Below are positions 34,841-42,394 of a stretch of 64,000 nt of DNA, in pieces. Where the stretch lies: assembly GCA_002359215.1 (NCBI GenBank), contig DEMN01000008.1, positions 124,001-188,000 on the forward strand, read 5' to 3'. The position numbers and the translations under genes are program-made. This DNA is from Flavobacteriales bacterium UBA2669. GTDB taxonomy: Bacteria; Bacteroidota; Bacteroidia; Flavobacteriales_E; Vicingaceae. The notes under the pieces were generated by a model, which saw only the letters and a program-made list of their open reading frames with translations, was not told the DNA's origin and did not search any database. How positions within the stretch are numbered: the first letter of the stretch is position 1; the number at the start of each line of letters is the position of its first letter.

Positions 34841-36043
34841 ATGATAAAAAAATCACACGACACACAAGACTTGAGTGTAGAGAGAGCTGTTTTGGTCGGA
34901 CTGATTATTAAAGGAGAGCAGGACGAAGAGCAGTTACAAGAATACTTAGATGAGTTGGCATTTTTGGCAGAAACTGCCGGAGCGGAAACTGTTAAAAGAT
35001 TTACCCAGAAAGTAGGTCACCCCGACACTAAAACCTTTGTAGGAAAGGGAAAGTTGGAAGAAATAAGAACTTTCATTAAAGAAAATGAGGTAGGGTTAGT
35101 TATTTTTGATGATGAACTTTCGCCTTCTCAATTGAGAAATATTGAAAGAGAATTAGAATGTAAAATTCTGGATAGGAGCAACTTGATTCTTGATATTTTT
35201 GCTTCCAGAGCACAAACTGCTCATGCTCGTGCACAAGTAGAGTTGGCCCAATTACAATATCTTTTACCTCGATTAACCAGAATGTGGACTCACTTGGAGC
35301 GTCAGAAAGGTGGTATTGGTATGCGTGGTCCTGGGGAAACTCAAATAGAAACGGATAGACGTATCATTTTAGATAAAATAGCGTTGTTAAAAGAGAAGCT
35401 TAAAAAAATTGACAAGCAAAAAGCCACGCAAAGAAAACAGCGAGCTCAAATGGTAAGAGTAGCGTTGGTGGGTTATACCAATGTTGGTAAATCTACCATT
35501 ATGAACATGTTAAGTAAATCGGAAGTTTTTGCTGAAAACAAACTTTTTGCCACCTTAGATACTACCATTAGAAAAGTAGTAATAGAGAACTTGCCTTTTT
35601 TACTTACTGATACGGTTGGATTCATCAGAAAATTGCCTCACCATTTAATTGAATCTTTTAAATCTACTTTAGATGAAGTGAAAGAAGCAGAAGTGTTGGT
35701 GCATGTAGTAGATATTTCTCATCCTGCATTTGAAGATCATATTCGTGTAGTTAATGAAACCTTACAAGATTTAAATGCTTTAGATAAACCAACTATTATG
35801 GTGTTTAATAAAATTGATGCATTTACTTATGTAAAAAAAGATGAAGATGATTTGTTGCCAAAGACTAGAGAAAATTACTCGCTAGAAGATTTAAAGAAAA
35901 TGTGGATGAGTAGAGAAAGTGAAGTGCCTAGTGTTTACATTTCAGCAGCAAAGAAGGTTAATATTGAGGAGTTTAAGAAAGTATTATATGATACAATTAA
36001 GGAAACTCATTTAAGTATTTATCCTAATCAGTTGTTGTATTAA
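34841..36043 (+). CDS. hflX: GTPase HflX
   Basis: A 400-residue ribosome-associated GTPase that splits stalled or heat-damaged ribosomes. The N-terminal HflX domain (about 10-195) carries DDELSPSQLRNIE and the signature GGIGMRGPGETQIETDRR (158-173). The G domain has G1 GYTNVGKS (211-218), G3 DTVGFI and G4 NKID. The C-terminus is short, as in Bacteroidota. Its last 20 bases overlap the convergent glycosyltransferase gene. Confidence 0.95.
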   Translation: MIKKSHDTQDLSVERAVLVGLIIKGEQDEEQLQEYLDELAFLAETAGAETVKRFTQKVGHPDTKTFVGKGKLEEIRTFIKENEVGLVIFDDELSPSQLRNIERELECKILDRSNLILDIFASRAQTAHARAQVELAQLQYLLPRLTRMWTHLERQKGGIGMRGPGETQIETDRRIILDKIALLKEKLKKIDKQKATQRKQRAQMVRVALVGYTNVGKSTIMNMLSKSEVFAENKLFATLDTTIRKVVIENLPFLLTDTVGFIRKLPHHLIESFKSTLDEVKEAEVLVHVVDISHPAFEDHIRVVNETLQDLNALDKPTIMVFNKIDAFTYVKKDEDDLLPKTRENYSLEDLKKMWMSRESEVPSVYISAAKKVNIEEFKKVLYDTIKETHLSIYPNQLLY

Positions 36044-37160
36044 TTATATCAATCAATTTCAGACAATTTTCCTGATTGGAATAATCGGCTAACGATTCTT
36101 TTCGCTGTATTTTTATTGTTTCAATATCCATTTCTTGCTGAAAAAGAGATTTAATTTTGGATTTAAAAGTTTCATTATTATCAGCAATTTCGCATAAATC
36201 ATTTAATGTAGTTCCTGACAACATCGTTGAATTTGCTAAACAAAACCTTCCTTTAAACAAAGAGTGGAGCAGTTTTAATTTTAACCCTGTTGGTTGATGG
36301 GTGTAAAGCAAATTGATTTGAGCATTACTAATCAATTCTTGCATTTTACTCTCGGTAGGGTTTTCAACTAACTGAATGTTGTTGTAATGGTTTATTGTAG
36401 ATTTTAATTTTTTTGTTGGATGTAATCCGGCAACAATTAAAGGGATATCTAATGTGTTGAAAATTTTATTGCAAATTACTAAAGCAGCAGCTTCGTTCTC
36501 GGGTACGCCCAAATTCCCATGATACAATACATAATTGCCTTTACCTTGTTGAATGGTAATTTCTTCTCCTGAATGAAAACAAGGAATAAAAACTGTTTTT
36601 ACATTAGGGTATTCTTCCTTGAAATAAAGTTCATCTGTTTTAGATACTACCAAAATGAGGTCGGCTAGTTGTATTACTGGCTCGTACTTTTTTGCTTTCC
36701 ATGCTTCAATGAAAAAATAGATTTTCTTAAAAAAATGTTGTTCTGCTTTGGCTAAATAAGCGTAATAATCATGCTCAATGTTGGTGGCTCTTATTATTTT
36801 AAAACGCTTTTTAAAAGCCTTGTCATTAAGTAAAAAGCTAGTATGTAATCCTTCAAATAAAATAGGAAAATCATTTTTTAGTAAGTTGGTTTTTAGCTCT
36901 GCGGCAACTCTTGATTTTACGATGTAAGGGGTTAAACTCAAAAATGAGAAAATACCTGTTTGCCTTTTGTAATAATGTACTGTTTCGCAATATTTTTCTA
37001 GTTCAGCTTGTTTTCCTCTGCCGTAATCAAAACAATGTAAATGTACTTTAATGCCATTTTTATGAAGGTGTTTTATTTTATAAAAAACATCTATTACACC
37101 GCCATAATTTGCTGGATAAGGCACGTTAAAAGAAATGATATTTAATTGATGGATTTCCAA
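36024..37160 (-). CDS. Glycosyltransferase, GT4-like
   Basis: A 378-residue cytosolic or membrane-associated sugar transferase. The N-terminal half opens ISFNVPYPANYGGVIDVFYK, typical of GT-B donor/acceptor domains, and the second half has YHGNLGVPENEAAALVICN and a C-terminal ESKMQELISNAQINLLYTHQ region. No ATG is available at the N-terminus; TTG at 37160, immediately after the stop of the preceding glycosyltransferase, is the best start. Paired with that gene as an operon, probably acting on a surface polysaccharide or glycolipid; substrate unknown. Confidence 0.82.
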   Translation of the reverse strand: MEIHQLNIISFNVPYPANYGGVIDVFYKIKHLHKNGIKVHLHCFDYGRGKQAELEKYCETVHYYKRQTGIFSFLSLTPYIVKSRVAAELKTNLLKNDFPILFEGLHTSFLLNDKAFKKRFKIIRATNIEHDYYAYLAKAEQHFFKKIYFFIEAWKAKKYEPVIQLADLILVVSKTDELYFKEEYPNVKTVFIPCFHSGEEITIQQGKGNYVLYHGNLGVPENEAAALVICNKIFNTLDIPLIVAGLHPTKKLKSTINHYNNIQLVENPTESKMQELISNAQINLLYTHQPTGLKLKLLHSLFKGRFCLANSTMLSGTTLNDLCEIADNNETFKSKIKSLFQQEMDIETIKIQRKESLADYSNQENCLKLIDIINTTTD

Positions 37161-37161
37161 T

Positions 37162-38262
37162 TTAAAACTTAAAATTCAACACTTCCTTAATTATTTCCGA
37201 TTCTTTTTCCCAATTCAATTCTTGTTTAGCTTTTGCTGCATTTGCTTTCCAACTATTGAGTTGAGGTTCATTTTTCAGCATTTCATTGAGTTGGTTGGCT
37301 AATGCTTTTGGATCGTTACTTTGTGCAACTTCTCCAAGTCGATATTGTTTTACTAATACACTCATTTCAGCTAAATCAGCTACTAAAACAGGTATTTCTG
37401 CATGGATATAATCAAACAATTTATTGGGTAATGCTAATTGGTAATTTAATCCTACATTTTCTTCTAAACTTAATCCTATAGTCGCTTGTTGCGTGTAGTT
37501 CTTGAGCTCTTGATAAGGAATTTCTCCGAGCATTATTACTTTATCTTTTAAGTCGAGTTGTTCAATAAGTTGTTGAATAGAGGCAGAAATGTCGCCTTTT
37601 CCAATAAGTTGTAAAGTAGCTCCATCAATATATTGCATCGCTTTTACCATAGTTTCAATGCCTCGGTTTACATTTATTGCTCCCTGATAAAGTATGATTT
37701 TTTCTGATTTTTTTGAAGGAGAATTGGATATCTTTAAAAAAGGGACATTTCTTACCACTTTTACATCAATGTTATATTCCTTGCGATAGATTTCGGCAAT
37801 ACCATTACACACTGTAATTACCTTGGTAAGTTTAGGTAATATAAAGCATTCTATTCTTTTCCAGAATGCTTGAATTTTTGGACGAGGAATTAATTCCGGC
37901 ACTTCGGTAAAATATTCGTGACTATCAAAAATTAAGGTGTTACTCTTCATTTTTGAAACTAAAAAACAAGCCGGTAGTGTATCTAAATCGTTACTCCAAA
38001 TAAGCGATTGCTTGCTGAAAAGCAAGAAAAAAAACAACCGAATGTTGTAATTGGCATAGAAAAAGGCTCCTTTACTAAAACATAGCTTAAACCTTTTGGT
38101 AGCATAACTTTGAGTTTGAAGCGGCAAACTGTCTTTTTTTAACCTACCTACAAGCACCACGTTGTAATTTAATGATAGCAACGTAGTACAAATTTTATGT
38201 GCCCGCTGGTCGGTGGTTAAATCGTTGGTTACAGCTACAATGGCTTTAGGTCTGTTGGTCAT
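37162..38262 (-). CDS. Glycosyltransferase family 4
   Basis: A 366-residue GT-B fold enzyme. It starts MTNRPKAIVAVTNDLTTDQR and has the C-terminal GT4 signatures LYQGAINVNRGIETMV and the E-x7-E region around IGLSLEENVGLNYQLALPNKLFDY. A TTG at 38280 would add six residues; the ATG at 38262 is preferred. It is the first gene of the two-glycosyltransferase unit. The upstream gap holds the repeats flanking the GIY-YIG gene. Confidence 0.87.
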   Translation of the reverse strand: MTNRPKAIVAVTNDLTTDQRAHKICTTLLSLNYNVVLVGRLKKDSLPLQTQSYATKRFKLCFSKGAFFYANYNIRLFFFLLFSKQSLIWSNDLDTLPACFLVSKMKSNTLIFDSHEYFTEVPELIPRPKIQAFWKRIECFILPKLTKVITVCNGIAEIYRKEYNIDVKVVRNVPFLKISNSPSKKSEKIILYQGAINVNRGIETMVKAMQYIDGATLQLIGKGDISASIQQLIEQLDLKDKVIMLGEIPYQELKNYTQQATIGLSLEENVGLNYQLALPNKLFDYIHAEIPVLVADLAEMSVLVKQYRLGEVAQSNDPKALANQLNEMLKNEPQLNSWKANAAKAKQELNWEKESEIIKEVLNFKF

Positions 38263-38416
38263 TTGAGCGTTGACGTTCAAGGTTAAGTTTTTGGTAAAAA
38301 TAAGATTTTTTTGAGGAGAAAATAAAATCAGATAGTTGTTACTAATGTATTAAGAAGAGGTTTCCCTTTCAAATAGTTTTAGCAGTAATTTGAGGCTTCA
38401 TAGTGTTACTTAACAG

Positions 38417-38461
38417 GGTTCCTCCTGAATGACAACAAAGAAAGGTCATTCAGGAGGAACC
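38417..38461. repeat. Hairpin element upstream of the GIY-YIG gene
   Basis: Perfect 17-bp arms (38417-38433 with 38445-38461; core TTCCTCCTGAATGAC) enclose an 11-base loop. It lies between divergent genes, so it is not the terminator of either. The right arm plus the next seven bases (38445-38468) recur at 38854-38877 with one mismatch in 24. Confidence 0.85.
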
Positions 38462-38535
38462 TTGTTTGAATAAAAGATAAAAATTATTTTTGTGTTTAAT
38501 GTTAAATAAAGGCAGCTATTATCAAGCAATTAAAT

Positions 38536-38832
38536 ATGTCATCAAAAAACTTTTTTGTTTATATTACAACTAACCCTGGTAAGACAGTTCTTTATGTTGG
38601 CGTTACCAATGACTTAAAAATAAGAATGCAACAACATTATGACAATAGAGGCAAAAAACAAACTTTTGCAGGAAGGTATTATTGTTATAAGTTAATTTAT
38701 TATGAGAGATATAGTGATATTAATATGGCAATTGAGAGAGAAAAAGAAATAAAAGATTTAAGTAGAGAGAAAAAAGAAAAGTTAATTGCAGCAGAAAACC
38801 CAAGATGGAATAGAATTGAATTTTATGATTAG
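38536..38832 (+). CDS. GIY-YIG nuclease-domain protein
   Basis: A 98-residue single-domain protein of the small GIY-YIG (UPF0213/YhbQ-like) type. The motif pair is FVYITTN (8-14) and LYVGVTNDL (19-27), followed by Arg29 and the QQH turn (32-34), and Glu71 in the helix AIEREKEIKD; all are the expected catalytic positions. Near-identical 24-base repeats lie 67 bases before the start and 21 bases after the stop. Such lone GIY-YIG genes in Bacteroidota are often called excinuclease-like, but this has no UvrC domains. A role on the flanking repeats is inference. Confidence 0.85.
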   Translation: MSSKNFFVYITTNPGKTVLYVGVTNDLKIRMQQHYDNRGKKQTFAGRYYCYKLIYYERYSDINMAIEREKEIKDLSREKKEKLIAAENPRWNRIEFYD

Positions 38833-38847
38833 TTGTTTTCCCTCCCT

Positions 38848-38886
38848 CTTCTTGTCATTCAGGAGGAAACTTGTTTGGACAAGAAG
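38848..38886. repeat. Repeat element downstream of the GIY-YIG gene
   Basis: A second copy of the 24-base repeat (38854-38877, GTCATTCAGGAGGAA followed by ACTTGTTTG) is framed by its own 9-bp stem CTTCTTGTC (38848-38856) / GACAAGAAG (38878-38886). A shorter inverted fragment CTGAATGACA occurs at 39017-39026. Confidence 0.8.
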
Positions 38887-39037
38887 GCAAAGTATAATTT
38901 ATTGTTGTAGTCTAGTAGAGGCACTTATTTAGTAATCAAGGTTAAGATTAAGTTTTCCTTTCAAGGTTACTTATTTATAGTTAGGTACATCTTGCCACTA
39001 CTCAACAAATTTCTTACTGAATGACAGTTAGAAAAAA

Positions 39038-40060
39038 TCACTCCACCAACTCTCCTCTTAGGGATTGCTGCATAAATGATTTCGTTTTTTCAAGCGGTAG
39101 TTTTTTACCTAGTAAATACATCAATTTGGTAATAGTTGCTTCAAAAGTTAAGTCTTTGCCGCCAACAATACCAATTCTTTTAAGTGCGGAGCTTGTTTCA
39201 TATTTGCCTTGTTCTACACTTCCGCTAATGCACTGTGAAATGTTTACGACCAATATGTCTTTTTTAATTGCTTTTTGTAAGCACTCAATAAACCAATCAG
39301 CGGTGGTACTGTTTCCTGCTCCAAAAGTTTCTATTACTAAGGCTTTTAAATTTGGAATGGAAACAATGGCTTCTACTATATGTTGATTAATGCCCGGAAA
39401 CATTTTTAAAGTAGCGATATTGGTATCCAGCTCATAATGAAAGTGTGTAGGAGCATCAAAATCAGGTTGTAAAAGGTATTGTGAGTTAAATTTTAGGTTT
39501 ACTCCGGCTTCAGCTAAAAAGGGATAGTTGGGCGATTGAAAAGCTTCAAATTGCTCGGCACTTACTTTGGTAGATCTGTTTCCTCGGTATAAATTGTATT
39601 CAAAATAAATAGCTACTTCTGGTACTAACATTTTTCCATTAAATTTGGAAGCTGCAATTTCTATAGCCGAAAGTAAATTTTCTTTAGCATCAGTTCTTAC
39701 CGCACCAATAGGTAATTGAGAACCGGTAAGGATAATAGGTTTGGTAAGGTTTTCTGTCATAAAACTTAATGCAGAAGCAGTGTAAGCCATGGTGTCTGAA
39801 CCGTGAAGCACTACAAACCCATCATAGGTGTTATAATTTTCTTCAATAATCTTACATAGCTTTATCCAGTGTTGTGGATTAATGTCTGATGAATCTATAG
39901 GGTGCTCAAAAGAAATGGTATTTATAGTGGCGTTAATTTTCTTTAACTCAGGAATTTCATGCAATAAAGCATCAAAGTTAAAAGAAACCAATGCTCCTGT
40001 AATTTTATCCTGAACCATTCCTATGGTTCCGCCTGTATATATTATTAATATTGAATTCAT
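39038..40060 (-). CDS. ansA: Type I L-asparaginase
   Basis: A 340-residue cytosolic amidohydrolase converting asparagine to aspartate and ammonia. The first catalytic threonine is Thr12 in YTGGTIGM; the second motif reads HGSDTMAYTASALSFM (86-101), so the usual Thr of GTDT is Ser88 here, with Asp89 and the rest intact. Ser keeps the hydroxyl but is rare at this site. C-terminal helices are normal. ATG start at 40060, 25 bases from the exporter gene on the same strand. Confidence 0.92.
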   Translation of the reverse strand: MNSILIIYTGGTIGMVQDKITGALVSFNFDALLHEIPELKKINATINTISFEHPIDSSDINPQHWIKLCKIIEENYNTYDGFVVLHGSDTMAYTASALSFMTENLTKPIILTGSQLPIGAVRTDAKENLLSAIEIAASKFNGKMLVPEVAIYFEYNLYRGNRSTKVSAEQFEAFQSPNYPFLAEAGVNLKFNSQYLLQPDFDAPTHFHYELDTNIATLKMFPGINQHIVEAIVSIPNLKALVIETFGAGNSTTADWFIECLQKAIKKDILVVNISQCISGSVEQGKYETSSALKRIGIVGGKDLTFEATITKLMYLLGKKLPLEKTKSFMQQSLRGELVE

Positions 40061-40085
40061 TCTTCTAGTTTATGAGTTTAAAAGG

Positions 40086-40979
40086 TTATAGTTTAGACTC
40101 TTTTTTTGGGCTTTTACTCACCAAATAAACGCCTGTAAAAATAAACAAAGCTGCACTAATTTTAATCATATCCAGACTGTCTTTTCCTGCCCAAATGGCA
40201 ATTAATGTTGCTAGTAGTGGCTGGAGGTAAATATAAGTAGAAACCACCGAGGGTGAAAGTCTTTTTAGTCCGTAAATATTAAATAAATAGGCCAAAAAAG
40301 TAGTGGAAATAACCACAAATAGAAACTCCCACCAAATGGTTGGGGTAAAAGTTGACCATTCAATTTGCTTAAACTCGTTAAAACCAAATGGAAAAACCAT
40401 GATTAGTCCAAAAGCAAAAACCCACGACATTACTGTTATAGGTTTGTATTTTCGCATTAGCGGAACAGCGATAACCAAATAAATTCCATATGACATGGCA
40501 TTTAAAAAGATGAAAATATCGCCTTTTAAGTTTTCCGAACCAAATGAAAAATCTCCTTTAAACAACAAGAGCAATAATGCTCCGATTATTCCTAAAGCAA
40601 TACCGGAAACTTTGGTTAATGTAATGTTGTTTTTAAGAATAATAGCGGAAGCAATTAATACCATTATTGGATTGGAAACCATTATAATTCCTGCATTAAT
40701 GGGAGTAGTGTTGTCTAATCCATATAAAAACATTAATTGGTTAGCAGCTACTCCAAATAATCCGCACAAACCCAACAACAAGAAGTCTTTTTTAGCAACT
40801 TTTTCATATGAAAAAACATAAATAATCCAAAAAAGCACTACAGCTCCTATTACCCGACTTAGCACCAAACCGAAAGGTTGTATAAAATTGGGCATCAAAT
40901 CTTTGGCTATAGAATAGTTAGCTCCGTAGATTAGATTAGCACCAAAAAGAGCTAAGTGAGGTTTTAGGTTGTTACTCAT
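40086..40979 (-). CDS. EamA/DMT-superfamily transporter
   Basis: A 297-residue inner-membrane protein with ten predicted helices in two EamA repeats. The first repeat contains NYSIAKDLMPNFIQPFGLVL and the loop INAGIIMVSNPIMVLI; the second ends in a basic tail SKSPKKESKL. Members export amino acids, nucleotides or other metabolites; substrate not predictable. Its start overlaps the ArsC-like gene by 4 bases. Confidence 0.87.
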   Translation of the reverse strand: MSNNLKPHLALFGANLIYGANYSIAKDLMPNFIQPFGLVLSRVIGAVVLFWIIYVFSYEKVAKKDFLLLGLCGLFGVAANQLMFLYGLDNTTPINAGIIMVSNPIMVLIASAIILKNNITLTKVSGIALGIIGALLLLLFKGDFSFGSENLKGDIFIFLNAMSYGIYLVIAVPLMRKYKPITVMSWVFAFGLIMVFPFGFNEFKQIEWSTFTPTIWWEFLFVVISTTFLAYLFNIYGLKRLSPSVVSTYIYLQPLLATLIAIWAGKDSLDMIKISAALFIFTGVYLVSKSPKKESKL

Positions 40980-41323
40980 AAAAGTTTTTTAGCAGCATCA
41001 ACAGTTTTTGCCGAATTGCCTACAAAAATAGCATCATCAATAAGGATAACAGGGCGTTTCAAAAAAGTATATTCTTCTAAAATTAATTTTTTGATGTCAT
41101 TTTCTGTTAACTCTTTGTCTTTTAAGCCCATTGTTTTGTACTTAATGGCTCTTTTGCTAAATAAACTTTCGTAGGAGCCACTCAATTTTGCCATTTCTTG
41201 CAGTTGTACATCAGTAATTTTTGTAGTTTTGATATCTTGAAATTCAAAATCATTACTCAAGTTAAGCTCTTGAATAATTTTTTTACACGTTGAACATGTT
41301 GATAAGTAGTAGATTTTTTTCAT
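40976..41323 (-). CDS. ArsC/Spx-family thioredoxin-fold protein
   Basis: A 115-residue protein of the arsenate-reductase-like family. It has the redox motif CSTC (Cys10-Cys13) after strand KIYYLST, the family KRAIKYK segment and the conserved FLKRPVILID with the buried Arg. It may be a glutaredoxin-linked reductase or an Spx-like factor; the short length and CxxC are closer to the uncharacterised YffB/ArsC group. It is the first of a two-gene unit, overlapping the exporter by 4 bases, with only 19 bases to the divergent gene at 41343. Confidence 0.82.
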   Translation of the reverse strand: MKKIYYLSTCSTCKKIIQELNLSNDFEFQDIKTTKITDVQLQEMAKLSGSYESLFSKRAIKYKTMGLKDKELTENDIKKLILEEYTFLKRPVILIDDAIFVGNSAKTVDAAKKLL

Positions 41324-41342
41324 TTTTTGAGTCAGTTTTTAA

Positions 41343-42389
41343 ATGTCAGAAAATAGTAGCAAAGTAACCGAATTATTTACCGCAAAAAAAATTGCGATAC
41401 CAATAGTTATTGGATTATTGGTTTCCGGCTACTTGTTATGGAAAAATACCGATTGGGATCAATTTCAAAATATAGATTGGAATGTAGAATTTTTCTTTTG
41501 GATGTTTGTAGCCCTTTTAATGATGGCTTGCAGAGATTTTGGTTACATGTACAGAATTAGAGTACTTACCCACAATAAAATTAGTTGGCGACATAGTTTT
41601 GATGTAATTATGCTTTGGGAGTTTGTTTCTGCGGTTACTCCTTCGGTTGTGGGTGGAACAGGGGCTGCATTATATATTATTAATAAAGAAGGAATTAGTG
41701 CAGGAAAAAGTACTGCTATTGTAATGATTACTGCTTTTTTTGATGAACTTTTTTATGTACTAACAGTACCTCTTGTATTGATTTTTATAGGCACTTCAAA
41801 TTTATTTCCGGTAGAGTTGCAAAAGAAAATTTTTGGAATAACCTTTTCTACAGAAGGATTATTTTGGGTGGGATATGGTTTTATGTTCCTGCTTTTAAGC
41901 ATTATTACTTATGGGATTTTGTTGAATCCAAAAGGGTTTAAAGCAATTATTTTAAATGTATTTAAAATAAAATTTTTAAGAAAATGGAGATATAGTGCTA
42001 TACAAGTTGGAGATGATATTATTCTAACATCTAAACAAATGAAAAAAGAATCTATGTGGTTTTGGATTAAGGCATTTGTGGCTACTTTTTTAGGTTGGAC
42101 AGCGCGATTTTGGGTAGTCAACTTTCTTATTTTAGCTTTTGTAGCTGTAGATGATCATTTATTAATTTATGGACGACAATTGGTGATGTGGGTGATTATG
42201 TTAATTAGTCCTACACCCGGTGGAGCAGGTATCGCAGAATTTGCTTTTAATGGATTTTTAAAAGATTTTATTCCTATTGGTTTGGCTGGTTTGCTGGCAG
42301 TTTTATGGAGGCTAATTAGTTATTATCCTTATCTTTTTATAGGCATTTTTGTGTTGCCTAATTGGTTAAAAAGAGTTTATAATAAATAG
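41343..42389 (+). CDS. Flippase-like/LPG-synthase transmembrane-domain protein (UPF0104)
   Basis: A 348-residue polytopic membrane protein with about eight helices of the lysylphosphatidylglycerol-synthase TM family: FEFVSAVTPSVVGGTGAAL-like WEFVSAVTPSVVGG (about 98) and the C-terminal MLISPTPGGAGIAEFAF. It lacks the MprF catalytic domain, so it is not an aminoacyl-lipid synthase by itself; a lipid or glycan flipping role is inferred from the family name only. Its start lies 19 bases from the divergent ArsC-like gene and its stop five bases from the convergent PorE-like gene. Confidence 0.84.
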   Translation: MSENSSKVTELFTAKKIAIPIVIGLLVSGYLLWKNTDWDQFQNIDWNVEFFFWMFVALLMMACRDFGYMYRIRVLTHNKISWRHSFDVIMLWEFVSAVTPSVVGGTGAALYIINKEGISAGKSTAIVMITAFFDELFYVLTVPLVLIFIGTSNLFPVELQKKIFGITFSTEGLFWVGYGFMFLLLSIITYGILLNPKGFKAIILNVFKIKFLRKWRYSAIQVGDDIILTSKQMKKESMWFWIKAFVATFLGWTARFWVVNFLILAFVAVDDHLLIYGRQLVMWVIMLISPTPGGAGIAEFAFNGFLKDFIPIGLAGLLAVLWRLISYYPYLFIGIFVLPNWLKRVYNK

Positions 42390-42394
42390 AAAAT

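Noticed and set aside
38417..38461. Hairpin read as a rho-independent terminator
   Set aside because: It lies upstream of both divergent neighbours and is not followed by a T tract in either direction.
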